Source: Daphnia carinata (Eukaryota; Arthropoda; Branchiopoda; Diplostraca; Daphniidae). From it: a stretch of 64,000 bases of DNA. Below, in pieces: positions 46,892-60,517 of the stretch. Numbering within the stretch: the first letter of the stretch is position 1; every line of letters starts with the position of its first letter. A program made the translations under genes and the position numbers. The stretch lies in NCBI RefSeq assembly GCF_022539665.2, contig NC_081335.1, positions 7,750,001 through 7,814,000 of the forward strand, given 5' to 3'. Below the pieces are notes generated by a model, which saw nothing but the letters and a program-made list of their open reading frames with translations, did no database searches and had not been told where the DNA came from.

Positions 46892-48787
46892 CTATTGCAA
46901 TTCAGCGAGGTGGCCGCAATAGTTAAGGCTCGCGGGGATATTTGAATAGTCGATTCGGTGCTGTTGTTGATGTATCTGGTAGCTTGATTCGACCACGGGG
47001 ATCTCATCTCGGATATTGTTCTGATGATGCGAGGACTGCTGTAATTGATTTTGCAAATGGTGATCATCTTCAGCCATGCACTCGTGGAGGTTAAAGTGAT
47101 CAACGCTTGAGGTGGGCGAATCAGACCCGCTATCTGACGAGGAATTTGTCTGACCGTTGCCGGACTTGTTGAACATGAATGGCCAACTCTGATCATTCAA
47201 AAAGTAAAAATGAAGGTGGATTGCAAAATACGGCTTAATTCAAATCAGTAGCTTATTAAACGGCTGACGATTGGTATGTTACGAAACACACGATTTTTGC
47301 GTGTGCCATTTCATCAAACCACCGCCTACAGGGACACTCATGTTGTTAATTAATGCAAAATAAGGGAATGGTAAAGTCAATCGCATTTCTTTGTCCAACG
47401 TTCAGATAGAAATTATGTTTATCAAATTCAAAAGAAAAAAGGTTTAGTGAGATTTTAAAGCTGATGGAATGCACCCCTTTCAGCTCGTTGGGGACAGAGG
47501 GTCATTTACTTCAAGTCCAGGTGGGAACAGTCTTTGCAATCTGTCTCAACAGTGTACGACTCCTCTACCAGCCTGTTCTAGATGTTAAAGACTTTTCAGC
47601 CTGTGCGCGCGTTCGTCTCCTTATAGGCTTGTTGAAAGTAAAGGAACATTAACGTCAACGGTGCCACGCGACGCCGATGCTCGAAGGAACCCAGCTGGGT
47701 TTACATTAAAGCTCAAACCGGATTTTTTTTTCCTTCTTCTTCTTTTCTGCCTTTATTTTACTTAATTTATTTTATTTTATTTTATTTTTTACAATTCTTG
47801 CTGCGGTTGTTGGATAATCGTCATTTCAGTCGTTCTGTTCCCTCATTTGTGCTTTTGGACGTGCTAATGACAGCGGAGTGAATGGACGTAAAACGAAACA
47901 ATTGGGATTCAGGAGCTCTAATTTAAAAAATCTCAGAACAAATCTACTGGATGCATCAATAATTATAAAATGGAAATAAGTTGACCCCTGTTATGTATAA
48001 GTTAGACATAAAATTAGCCTATCTTTTGGAGATAAACAGATCGAGTGGTTTCTAAAATTGATTGCAGGGAATCTCACGTAGGGCCTAATGGAGACCATTT
48101 TTAGACATAAACAGATAACTAAAAATCCACGCATAGGCTTTTTTCTCGAAAGTTGCATGACCGAATCATCCCACTCTCGAGTTTAAGCGATCGAACTAGT
48201 GGACACATCATACGATCCACGTTCAAGACAACACGCAATTATCCAACGAAGCATTTTTCCACGGACTATATCACGAAAGCAAGCTAAAAAAGAAGAAACA
48301 AAAATTATACCATGGACACAACCGGATGAGAGGTAACGGGCGAAGTTCTTCCAGCAGTGCTACCTTCCACCAATACCGCTCGTAGGTGTCCGATATAAGT
48401 TGTAGCCAATCGTAGAGTATCAAGTTTAGATAGCTTTGTGTCGGCTGGAACCCAAGGTAAGGTCGTCTTTAAGCGACAGAAAGCTCGACTAAGCACACGC
48501 ATCCGAGCACGTTCTCTTGCATTTGCCGCTGGATGGAAAGAAAAAAATTGCATTGCCTAAGTTAGTTAACCATTTATAGTAATAGGCCTAAACAGTATAT
48601 TTTGATTTGGAATGTCGTTTCAATATGTTTCGAGGATAAGACGAATTCACGTACAACTGCTATTACCGTTTCGCTGTTGGGGCTTCTCTTTCGTGACAAT
48701 CGACCTGTGATGAAGTTGTGAATATCCGCGACTCACGGACGACACCGTGACGCTTCCGCTGATCATGTCTTTCCGACGTCGTGGCAT
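46892..48787 (-). CDS. HLH54F: TCF21/musculin-type bHLH factor (HLH54F)
   Basis: Exons in transcript order are 48787-48667, 48528-48311 and 47188-46892, giving 211 residues. The bHLH domain reads [36 protein letters not shown] and [17 protein letters not shown], which is the class A TCF21/MSC subfamily; the fly member is HLH54F, a regulator of caudal visceral mesoderm. The WPFMF motif just after the last junction is also shared. The C-terminal part is rich in Ser, Gln, His and Asp. The start is uncertain: ATG at 48787 sits directly after an AG, and another in-frame ATG lies 15 bp upstream, so a spliced upstream exon could exist. The second intron is long at 1.1 kb. Confidence 0.88.
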
Positions 48788-51766
48788 CTGTGAATAACAC
48801 ATTTGAAGTTAATTTTCCTTCAATCAAAAACTGATAGAACTTTTTTTTTTCGTTTATCCCAGGATTGACCATCTTTAAAACCAAAACCATGCAATCCATT
48901 TTCTATAGAAGCACAGAATGCAAAAAGCGAACACTTAGTTAAATGAAGGCTTTACTTACGTTTTATATAATACGCTCGGTTCAATTCAGACAGAACGGAC
49001 AAACAGCAGAAACCGCAAGTGAATGTGACGCCAGCAGCCAACCACAAGAGAATAAGATCACTTGGCTACCGTGTTCATCTTTAAGACACAGAATTAGAAT
49101 GCAGAGCTAGTCATTGCTTTCGGGTTACACTCGACTTAACGGCCGTAATCAGCCAAAGAGGGGTGGAGCTTTGCGTCTAGGCCACACCCGGCACAACTCG
49201 TACAAAGTATTTCCCGTGCGTCGCAATCGACCAATGGAATGCTACAATCTTAAGAGCCAGCTGAGGCACTTCAAACGCAACGACAACGTCAAGATACAGG
49301 GCCAGGAAAAACAGCGACCATGCTGTGCCTCTTTCCTGTTCACCCAAAACAACCGGACGGGCTGCCGCCTCCGCTTTCTGCTCGTACTATACATAAACAT
49401 GACATTTATACAAAGGAAAAAAAAATAAAAGGAAAGTTTTAAAAAAAAAATGTTCTGTGTCAGTTTGGCGTACATCGATATGACTCTCGAACAAATTTAG
49501 AAATTTCGTAGAAGGCAATAGTTGCGATGAAATTAATTGATTAAATACCACACTTAAGTCTTCGTTGTTTTCCTGATAGCGTGTTTTGTACGTACAGTTA
49601 AACATGTGTGGTTTTTTTTGTTAAGTTGTTAAAATGTTGGATGACATCGGAAGTGCTCGAAGTGCCGAAAGCAAGCGTGGGAAATAATATAGGCATGAGC
49701 GCTTTATCTATAATTGAAGCTGATTTGCCGAATAAAGTTTTACGACTTTTCCAACGGCGGCATCTTCTTTGAGATCGAATGCCATTTAAAGAGGCTGTTG
49801 AGAGTTTGTTGAGTTTTCCGCCACAATGCCAAGGCGTGCCTCGATCGTTTGTTTGTTGTTGTTTCGTTGGACCGAATTTTACCATGTACCCAGCTGAAAT
49901 ATCAACACCCCTCGTCAAACGCTGGTAAACGCTTCCGCTCTACAAACTAGAGCTTCAAATTATGGCCAGCCTTATTGTTCATACTGGGACAGACAAAATC
50001 TTATTCGGACGTCGTCCCATACAAAATCTAAATCTAATCAATCAGTTTTTTCCGATGGGAATTCGGATCGTTAAACAGACAAGCCACTTTCCGCCGAGTC
50101 CATCAAACGATTTCTGCGTAGGAAAAAAAAACATTCTAAAAAATTAAATTGCAATTCTAATTTTTGATATTACCACTTAAGTCCTTTCAAGTATTTCGTG
50201 ATGGCAGAAAATAGTTTAGAAGGCATTTACTCTATATCAATACTGTTTGAAAGAGTTAGTAAAAAAATATTTGATTTTTATTACATATAGTGCTAGACGG
50301 TTAGTTGAATGCACGGGACTGTAGGCCAAGAAGAGTTAACATTGGATGGACGTTCTAAGTGAATAAGTGTATATATTCATGCTGACAATTATGGTTTAGT
50401 CGTGGCCTTAACTTGAATGGCTGTAAAAACCATTGAAAGGCTAGCCTTGCGTGTGCTCCAAGTCCTTTGGTTTCCAATATTGAGCGTTTCGTCAACTAGC
50501 CAGAGTTCATGGCCTGTCATCGGACCACTTTGCAACCTAAGCCCAACCCCCCTCTCCCCTCTCCTCAATAGTAATTCAGTCACTCATCAGTCTCCTCCGC
50601 GGTAGATCAATCCTGCCGATTGTTGAATTTGCTCTCAGAGCGTCGACGGTGGGTACAATCGTAATGCTGTTTTTAAGCAATTTTTGCAAAGAAATTCATA
50701 ATATGCATAATGTAAAAGAGGGACGAAAAGCCATACTACGTACAAAATATATTTTTAAAATTTTAAGAAAAATTTTTGCTTTGATCAAAAGAGAGAAAAG
50801 GGGGTAGTGAGTGAACTGTTTAACCCCAGTCGGCACATGACACAGAACCCTAGTGATGGGGTTGACCCGCTGCCCCAACTAGTCGTACAAGACTCGTGTG
50901 AATTCTACGCGAAGACAGCCTTAGTCATGATGGTGCTTGCATGGGGTGTTAGGAATATCGAATATCCGAAATCCGAACTTTGGGACTGAACTTCTTGGAG
51001 ACGATTCTGAATGGCTGTTTTGGCCCATCCTCTATACTCTGTTACGGTAGTTCTTTATGCAGTACGTTGCGGAATATACGCGGACTTCATCAGCTCTCCT
51101 TCGTAGGTCAAAAAGGTTCACTGCCACATATTTTGTATTTCGAACACCTTATTCTTTACCGCTGTTCTTTTATGTCGTTTTTTTTTCGTTTTTGCAGAAA
51201 CTGGTGAAAGAATGAATAGTACTCGTTGCTCTGGCTGTCCTGTACATGCGTTACGTTGTGTACGTGAAAAAGGAGTAGCTTTATGGTCACGGCTTTAAAA
51301 ACAGTAAAAGACTTAAATTTGTACAATCATTTTGAGTTAAACATGAATGAATGAATAGTCCTACATTGGCTTTCGAAAGCTCCTTATATCTTTGTTCATT
51401 AAAGTACTGTATTATGCAAAAAGTTTGCATTGGCGAGAGGAGCATATGATGCGAAAAATTTGATTTCATTTGCACAATCAACTCGTTGCATTAACTGTTA
51501 GTTGGAAATATTATTCCTATTCAATTCCAACAAACTGCGAAAAGGTGAACAATGCAGCGTTAACTGTGCAATTAAATTGCAAATAGCTGAAAATCGAGTA
51601 CACGGTTATAATAACGTGACGACAGAATCACCTGTTTTCTATTATTAGATGTTTGCGGGTGTTTCGTCAAACGTGTACAGTCTGGTGTATTCGGAGGTGA
51701 CTCTCGATATCGACAATGATTCACAAAACGAACATATTTCAAGGTACGCGGCTTATTCGTTTTCCG
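48788..51766. other. Long region upstream of HLH54F
   Basis: This 3-kb region holds the promoter of the bHLH gene and the 3' side of TGS1. Open frames (49114-49428, 49598-49918, 50389-50605, 50807-51207) have no recognisable domains. It may contain tissue-specific enhancers, but no site is clear enough to name. Confidence 0.4.
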
Positions 51767-53802
<2,036 letters not shown>

Positions 53803-54890
53803 CCTTTTTACGACCCTAAAACGTTCAAAACCCAACTCACAACCACGGACCCCGGTAAATCGTGTGAGCGTACCGTATACCGGTACATCGTGGAAAAGAT
53901 TGTGGAATGGCTTCGCCAACACTAAAGCGGAGGAGCTTAACAGCGTAGAACTGGAATGGACGTATTTTCTCGTGAACGAAGAGGGGGGCTTTTCTTCTTG
54001 TTTTATAATACATTACAGCTTTCGTGCTGGACAGCTAGTAATTAGCGTCTTACGGCACCAATAATTATCAGTTGAAAACATTTATTTATCATTTGGGGGA
54101 ACGGGAACGCCGTGTCCTTCCGTGTGTACTGAAAAAAAGAGGGCGGTGTTACACACTCCAATTTGACAGATCCCTCTGCTTCATTCTTTTAGACTTTTAC
54201 CAGCTGATAATTGTTGGGGTGCTAGCGTAGTTAATATTAATCACTATTGCCTTCCTATCACGGGTGGCTATAAGCCTTTATATAATGAAGATAAACGTAA
54301 ATGGCTCTCTTTTTCATCGAAATTTTTGTCCCATATTTTTTGTTGCGCTCTAATAAAAGTCGCGGGTCGTCCCACCACCCTTTTGAAAAAGGGGTGGTTT
54401 AACTGAACCATTTCCAGTTAAATTTTACTTCTCATCCGCCTTATGTCTGTATGGCCACTATATACATAGCCTACAGGTCGTTTGTGTATGTAAATAATGC
54501 CTCTGTTTGGTAAGTAAGTAACACTTTTCTCAATATTTTATTTAAAACATGTATTTGCACCAGGTGTTGTATTATAATGGAACATGTTTGTCGGAAATAT
54601 TGTTTTTAAAGCAAGAAAGATGTAGGGTTTTAAATGTCATAGTAAGAGTCATGGCGCCAACACTTATCGGCCTACAGTCGAACAGCTACAAATAGAAGGA
54701 AACGTGGAGGAGGAGGGGGGGGGAGAGTTGTAAGCACTTTTAGCGAACATGATTAAAGAATTGTGGGTAAGCCGGGAAATATTTTTAGTAAATTTAAATG
54801 CATTACTGCAAAAGAAGAAAAGGCGAGTTACGGGGTCATCTGCAGTTCCGAGAGTCAAGCATTGCTGCTGAAAAAGTTACTCATGTTCGC
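53803..54890. other. Spacer between TGS1 and the coiled-coil gene
   Basis: The TGS1 promoter lies at the left. An in-frame upstream ATG at 53922 would add about 40 residues to TGS1 that resemble no known N-terminus. The right end is the 3' untranslated region of the coiled-coil gene, with a G run near 54715-54724. Confidence 0.4.
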
Positions 54891-57248
54891 TTATTCTGTT
54901 TGGGCTGGGTTATCATGGAAGAGCATTTTTGCTTTGGACTTCAGGTTATTGGCTTTTTCGGCCATCAAGGACCCTGTATGCTCCAACAGCTCTCTCCAAG
55001 TTTTTGGAGGGATTCTGGTTAAAAAACCATGTTTTAATAACCACTCCTCTAAAGTTTCGTTCTTTCCTACGGGTTCCTCCTTCCCTACAAAGGTGTCAGG
55101 ACCTGAAGCTTCGTCCTTGGCGTGCTTAACTGCTACTTGCAATGCACTGACTGCTTCAGTCAGAGCTGCAACCTGTTCGTTTGAAAGGAATTCAGCCTCT
55201 TGGTTGCGTTTCAACGACAACTCCTCCATTTCCTTTAATTTTTGCTCCGCCAATATCAACGCCGCTTCATTAGCGTGCTTCGTAGCTGTTAGCTCCATAA
55301 TCTCTTTGTCTGTGCTTTGTCTTATTTCCATAAGCTGACGTTGTGCTTCTTCGGCATCCAACTTCAATTGCTTTTCTCCTTCTTCATAAAGAGCCTTTTG
55401 GTTGGCAAGCGCATCGGACATTTCTGTCCTTAATGCTTCTGCGTCCTGTGTGGCTTTTCCTAACACGTCTTCCAGCTCTTGCTGTTTCTTGTATGCCAAT
55501 TTTAATGCTGCTTGACCATCTTCCATCGAAGATTTTAGCTCCATTATCTCTTTGGAAGAAGTTTCTTTCAATTGCTTAAGCTCATACTTTGCTTCAGTCA
55601 GAGCTGCGGCCTGTTCGTTTGCCATGGATTCAGCCTCTGGATTGCGTTTCAATGACAACTCTTCCATTTCCTTCAATTTTTTCTCTGCCGATATCAACGC
55701 CGCTTCATTAGCTTGCTTCGTAGCTGTTAGCTCCATAATCTCTTTGTCTGTGCTTTGCCTTATTTCCAAGAGTTGACGCTGGGCTTCTTCGGCAAGTAAC
55801 TTCAGTTGCTTTTCTTGTTCTTCATAAAGAGCCTTTTGGTTGGCAAGCGCATCGGACATTTCTGTCCTTAATGCTTCTGCGTCTTGTGTGGCTTTTCCCA
55901 ACATGCTTTCCAGTTCTTGCTGTTTTATGGATGCCAATTTTAATGCTGCTTGATCATCTTCCATCGAAGATTTTAGCTCCGTTATCTCTTTGGATGAAGT
56001 CGCTTTCAATTGCTTGAGCTCATACTTTGCTTCAGTCAAAGCTGCGGCTTGTTCGTTTGCCAAAGTTTCAGCCTCTTGGTTGCGTTTCAACGACAACTCC
56101 TCCATTTCCTTCAATTTTTGCTCTGCCGATATCAACGCCGCTTCGTTAGCTTGCTTCGTAGCTGTTAGCTCCATAGTCTCTTTGTCGGTGCTTTGCCTTA
56201 TTTCCAAGAGCTGACGCTGGGCTACTTCGGCAACCAACTTCAGTTGCTTTTCTCGTTCTTCATAGAGAGCCTTTTCGTTGGCAAGCGTATCGGACATTTC
56301 TGTCCTTAATGCTTCTGCGTCCTGTGTGGCTTTTTCTAACATGTTTTCCAGCTCTTGTTGTTTCTTGTATGCCAATGTTAATGCTACTTGATCATCTTCC
56401 ATCGTGGATTTTAGCTCTGTTATCTCTCTGGAGGTAGTCTCTTTCAACTGCTGGAGCTCAAACTGTGTTTCTTCAGCCACGGATTCAAGTAATTTGCGAG
56501 ACATTTGATCGGCATGCAAGATCTCTGTTCTTAATGCTTCGGAGTCCTGTGTGGCTTTTCCTATCGAAGATTTTAGCTCGGTTATCTCTTTGGACGAAGT
56601 CTCGTTCAACTGCTTGAGCTCACGCTTTTCTTCTTCAGCAATGGATTCAAGTAATTTGCGAAACTTTTCATCGGCGTGCAAGATCTCTGTTCTTAATGTT
56701 TCGGCGTCCTGTGTGGCTTTGCGCAACATGTTTTCGAGTTTTTCTTCTCTGTTGTTTGACAATTTCAACGCCGCTTGAACACGTTCATTAAAACTTTTCA
56801 ATTCGATAATCTCTCTGGTGAATGTCTCTTTTAATTTCTGATTATCGGTTGCGTGTTTCTGGGCGGCAGACAGAAGGGTTGATTTACACGTGTGAACCTC
56901 TTGCATTAACGCGGATTTCTCAACGTCGAATGCGGCTTCCAGTTGTAGGAGCTTGTTTTCGCTATTTTCTAGCAGCTCTTGCAAAAGTTTTATCCGTTTG
57001 GATTCAGTTGTCATCGAATTAGCCTGCGGTTCACTTGTTATGTTGTCCAGGTTGTCCTGTGAATGGTTTACACCAGGTAAGAAGCCTGATGCTGGCTTTA
57101 TTTCTGGTTCGATTTTTCTAGGTGCTGGTGAAGTTTCTGGATGTGATGACAGTGTATCCAAAATGAAATTTAACACCAATTTTAAGCCGAGTAAGAGAAA
57201 CAGTCCAACGAAAACAACCAAAACAGTGTCGAGAAAAAACCCTTCCAT
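54891..57248 (-). CDS. Intronless membrane-anchored coiled-coil repeat protein
   Basis: One uninterrupted 785-codon frame. Residues 1-35 include a hydrophobic segment (FFLDTVLVVFVGLFLLLGLK) that would anchor the protein in a membrane. A linker of about 50 residues follows, then coiled coil nearly to the end, rich in Glu, Lys, Gln, Ala and Leu with heptad spacing. The last 430 residues hold three copies of a 146-residue unit, beginning KQQELENMLEKATQDAEALR, KQQELESMLGKATQ and KQQELEDVLGKATQ; in DNA the period is 438 bp (for example 55441, 55879, 56317). Shorter units precede them. It resembles kinectin or p180-like proteins only in general layout, and I do not recognise an orthologue. The absence of introns contrasts with every neighbour. 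Confidence 0.8.
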   Translation of the reverse strand: MEGFFLDTVLVVFVGLFLLLGLKLVLNFILDTLSSHPETSPAPRKIEPEIKPASGFLPGVNHSQDNLDNITSEPQANSMTTESKRIKLLQELLENSENKLLQLEAAFDVEKSALMQEVHTCKSTLLSAAQKHATDNQKLKETFTREIIELKSFNERVQAALKLSNNREEKLENMLRKATQDAETLRTEILHADEKFRKLLESIAEEEKRELKQLNETSSKEITELKSSIGKATQDSEALRTEILHADQMSRKLLESVAEETQFELQQLKETTSREITELKSTMEDDQVALTLAYKKQQELENMLEKATQDAEALRTEMSDTLANEKALYEEREKQLKLVAEVAQRQLLEIRQSTDKETMELTATKQANEAALISAEQKLKEMEELSLKRNQEAETLANEQAAALTEAKYELKQLKATSSKEITELKSSMEDDQAALKLASIKQQELESMLGKATQDAEALRTEMSDALANQKALYEEQEKQLKLLAEEAQRQLLEIRQSTDKEIMELTATKQANEAALISAEKKLKEMEELSLKRNPEAESMANEQAAALTEAKYELKQLKETSSKEIMELKSSMEDGQAALKLAYKKQQELEDVLGKATQDAEALRTEMSDALANQKALYEEGEKQLKLDAEEAQRQLMEIRQSTDKEIMELTATKHANEAALILAEQKLKEMEELSLKRNQEAEFLSNEQVAALTEAVSALQVAVKHAKDEASGPDTFVGKEEPVGKNETLEEWLLKHGFLTRIPPKTWRELLEHTGSLMAEKANNLKSKAKMLFHDNPAQTE
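54990..56400. repeat. 438-bp coding tandem repeats
   Basis: Three copies of a 438-bp unit are in register in the coiled-coil gene. The copies differ by scattered substitutions and no frameshifts. The last copy (lowest coordinates) loses similarity at its end, near the stop codon. Confidence 0.85.
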
Positions 57249-58005
57249 TTTGAAATTCCTGTGTGTACTGCTATATCGACAGTTAGATCAATTCTGTCGT
57301 TTATATGTTCGACGTCGTCCTTCCTGCCATTTCCACGTCCTCGAAATCCTTTGTTTTCTTAATTGCGAATAACAGAAAGCCAAATGCATAATCCTATCTG
57401 TACATCAAGGCACTTCAACATTTAAAAAATGTAGTTCAATATAAAAAGTTAACGTAATAATCCTATAAACTATTTATTGTGCCCATAGTAGTACCTGGGA
57501 TTACATAGCGGGCCAAAGTACAATACCTAACAATGAGTTATCTAATTATTAAATAAAGTTTAATTGCAAACAAGTTAAAACCAATAATTTAAAAAATGCC
57601 GTTAATTTATAACATCTTTCAGAAAATTCGAAATTTAAAGAAAAATATAAATGGATGGCTACTACACAACTACCTAAATTTTTAATAAAAGTAGTTTTCG
57701 TGTTAAAATGTTCTCAGAGCCATTGAGTTCAGAGCCATTGAGTTCTGCCGTTATCCCCTAGAGGATGTACTTTTCCATCTCCGTTCAAAAGTGAAAATAT
57801 ATTGTAGTACAATATTTTATTAAACTGATATGAATCTGAGATTGGAAATGAAAAAAATTAATATGCTTAAATCTTTTTAAGGTCTACACAAAAGTTTAAA
57901 TTACTAGAAATTCATCACATGTTGCAGCAGACGACGTGACGACAGTCCTATTGGAAGTAATTTACTACAGGAACACACGATCGTGCACTTTATTTGGTTT
58001 TTACC
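57249..58005. promoter_or_regulatory. Divergent intergenic region: coiled-coil gene and UTP23
   Basis: The two start codons are 757 bp apart on opposite strands. The sequence is AT-rich with a short direct repeat of CAGAGCCATTGAGTTC around 57717-57747. No TATA box or named motif can be assigned with confidence. Confidence 0.4.
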
Positions 58006-59294
58006 ATGAAGATCACGCAGAAACGGAAAGTCAACCGTTACATGAGCTTCTTCCGTAACAACTATGGATTTCACGTACCTTATCAGGTGTTAATTGATGG
58101 TACTTTTTGTTTGGCAGCCCTTGAGGGGCAGGTAAGAGTTGGTGAACAACTCTCCAAGTACTTTCAAAGTGAACTAAAATTGTTAACCACACAGTGTGTT
58201 ATTCTTGAAATGGAAAAAATAGGTAAATAATTGTCTATAGAAGCAACTGTCTGCTATCAATGTATTTTATTCTATGTATTCTGTGTATTGTAGGCCCGTC
58301 AATAAATGGTGCATTAAGTATCTGCAAGCAATTTGCTGTTCATAAATGTGGACATGAAAAAAAACCTGTTCTTGCATCAAAATGTCTCGAGTCCATGATT
58401 GCGGACAACAATCCCAATAGGTCAACATTTATCATTCAAGTGGTTCTTTTATGTACAGTTCTTGCAATGTTGCTTTCATCGAATTTGCTCTTTGAAACTT
58501 CTGTACATGAGCCACAAAAATCAAAAACCACAGAAAAGGAAATATTTTTATGCACCGACCAGTCACAGAAGTGATAAAAAAGTCTTCCATGTCAACTCTC
58601 TTCTAGTCTTTCGTTTGTTATTCTTTTCTCAATGTTGATGTCATCCACAACAGCTTTTTTCAACAATATCTAGTGTAGTTCACAAATGGAAATTTGCTTT
58701 GCTATTCATATATTTCCTTTCACATTTTTTCCTAATTGTGAACATTTTAACCACACAGGTATATTATTGCAACACAAGATCCAAGTTTGAGGGAAGTTGC
58801 GAGGGCTGTTCCCGGGACACCAGTTCTTTACCTACATATTCGCTCTCCTACACTTGAAAAACCATCACAGCAAAGCACCGAGTTGGCTGGAGCCACTATC
58901 AAATCAAGGTGATACGCAAAAAAAAGTGTAAAAAAAAAATTTCCGAGTGAAACAGCCATTATTTTAAGAGCATAGGAATAATTTTTTTTTTCTGCGTTTT
59001 CCCAGTATTCATGACCAGGGCTGTACTATGGAACGATTGCGTCAACTAAAAAAACAGGAACTCGGCAGTCAAACTGGGGAAGAAAAACGGTTCAAAAGAA
59101 GGAAAGCAAAAGGACCAAACCCTTTATCCTGCAAGAAGAAGAAGAAGAAAATTGGCACTCGAGAACCGTCACAGAAAGCCTTGACATCTTCGGTTCAAGC
59201 GCAGCGCCCAAAGAGGCGGAAGCGTGTCAAAATAGCCGAACACATTCGTCAAGAGTTGGCAGCTCGTTTAAATGTACCAAGGACCACAGATTAA
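58006..59294 (+). CDS. UTP23: UTP23, small-subunit processome factor
   Basis: Exons 58006-58222, 58294-58420, 58759-58908 and 59006-59294 give 260 residues (human 249). The start MKITQKRKVNRYMSFFRNNY and PYQVLIDGTFC are the beginning of the PIN-like domain. A Cys/His set (CKQFAVHKCGH, then KCLESM) forms the family's zinc site. IIATQDPSLREVA and GTPVLYLH complete the PIN fold, and KGPNPLSCKKKKKK is the conserved basic tail. UTP23 acts in the nucleolus in early cleavage of pre-18S rRNA and release of the snR30/U17 snoRNA. Eukaryotic Utp23 is usually thought to be a degenerate nuclease; Asp in LIDGTF and ATQD are retained here. The neighbour MAK16 (60S) is on the same DNA but unlinked in transcription. 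Confidence 0.94.
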
Positions 59295-60517
59295 TTGTTT
59301 ATTGACGTGAATCGAAACTAGGTCTTCTGGCTAATACAATCTTCTCGTCCGTTTCATGACTACGATGTAAAAAATCGCCGTGCATTCGTTTTACACAAGA
59401 CCTGTGCGTTGCCTCGATGGCACCCACCGAAACGAATAATCTTGCATATTTTGTACAGGATGCCATGCGATAGGTGTCGAATCCAGTTCCTGCATCCGTG
59501 ACGCCTTCATGAAATATTATTCCAGGACGAGCATAATAAGCGGCGTCTGTATGCATCAGGCGAAACATAGAAAATTCCTTTCCTCTACGCGCCCTTCCCT
59601 CCGTTCTTTCCCCTAGTTCCGTGCCCACATACGCCTAATGCTGGGCTGCACGTCACAAAACCCTACCGACGCTTTATGTGTGCTTAAAGCGTTAAAAGAC
59701 CGGTATCGTTGTCCGCCTGGTGTCAGTAGCAAACTACGTTGCTCGCTGTCGAGACTGTGGAAGGCGCTACAGCCGCATTGTTCAATTGCTGTACGGCGGC
59801 TGTATGGGGTGAGTCTCTCTGCATTACGCATTTATTCGATTCTTATCTCTTCTCAAGTTGTCTTTGGCTCCGTTTTTAAAAAGCGTACTCGAAAACCTTT
59901 ATGTCACGTACTGTAGCGGGCTTGAAGAGAAGTTCGGCTAAAGAACTGCAAAAGCTTTGCAAAAACAGTGCAAAATTAAAAATGCAATCCTCGATTTGTG
60001 TCGGTGTTAACATTGATTCCTACCGTGTTTTCAAATCCGATTTAATGTGGAAAAGTCCGAAACTGGCGTGTCGTTTTTCTAAGCAGGGAGAAAAATCATT
60101 TACAAGATATGAGATCCTACAGCGCTCCGTGAATTGATCAAGACTGTATGGCGGTAAAAACCGGGAAAACGGAGAAGTGGCTTTTTTTTTATACAGGATT
60201 AGTATTCGCTGGGTTTCAGGCTGATTACTATTCTCAACCATGCCCAGCATTTGGGGATTGCGTGAGGAGTTGAAAAAGCTCATAATAGGATGCAAGTAAT
60301 CTCACCGCGATCGCTAGATGTTAATAATTCAGTTTGAGACGTGACTAGTCATGACGACTTACCTATTACGTGTCGCTGAGAACGGTTAGTAGCCCATCGG
60401 TAGGGGAAAAAAAAAAATCTGAAGCTAGATAACACGGAGAGGTTGCTTGTTCGATTTCGGATTGATAATGAACTATCGCTTTTGTGCTTTTTTTGTGTGC
60501 AATAAAACGAACTTAGC
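59295..60517. other. Spacer between UTP23 and the axotactin-like gene
   Basis: No supported gene. Open frames on both strands at 59299-59916 are overlapping, without domains. The promoter of the axotactin-like gene should lie at the right, where AATAAA near 60500 is just upstream of the ATG and is probably incidental. Confidence 0.4.

Noticed and set aside
53803-53922. Upstream in-frame extension of TGS1 to ATG 53922
   Set aside because: The added 40 residues match nothing in the family, and the later ATG gives a normal start.
55343-56778. Repeated plus-strand open frames across the coiled-coil gene
   Set aside because: They recur with the 438-bp period and are antisense shadows of the minus-strand repeats.
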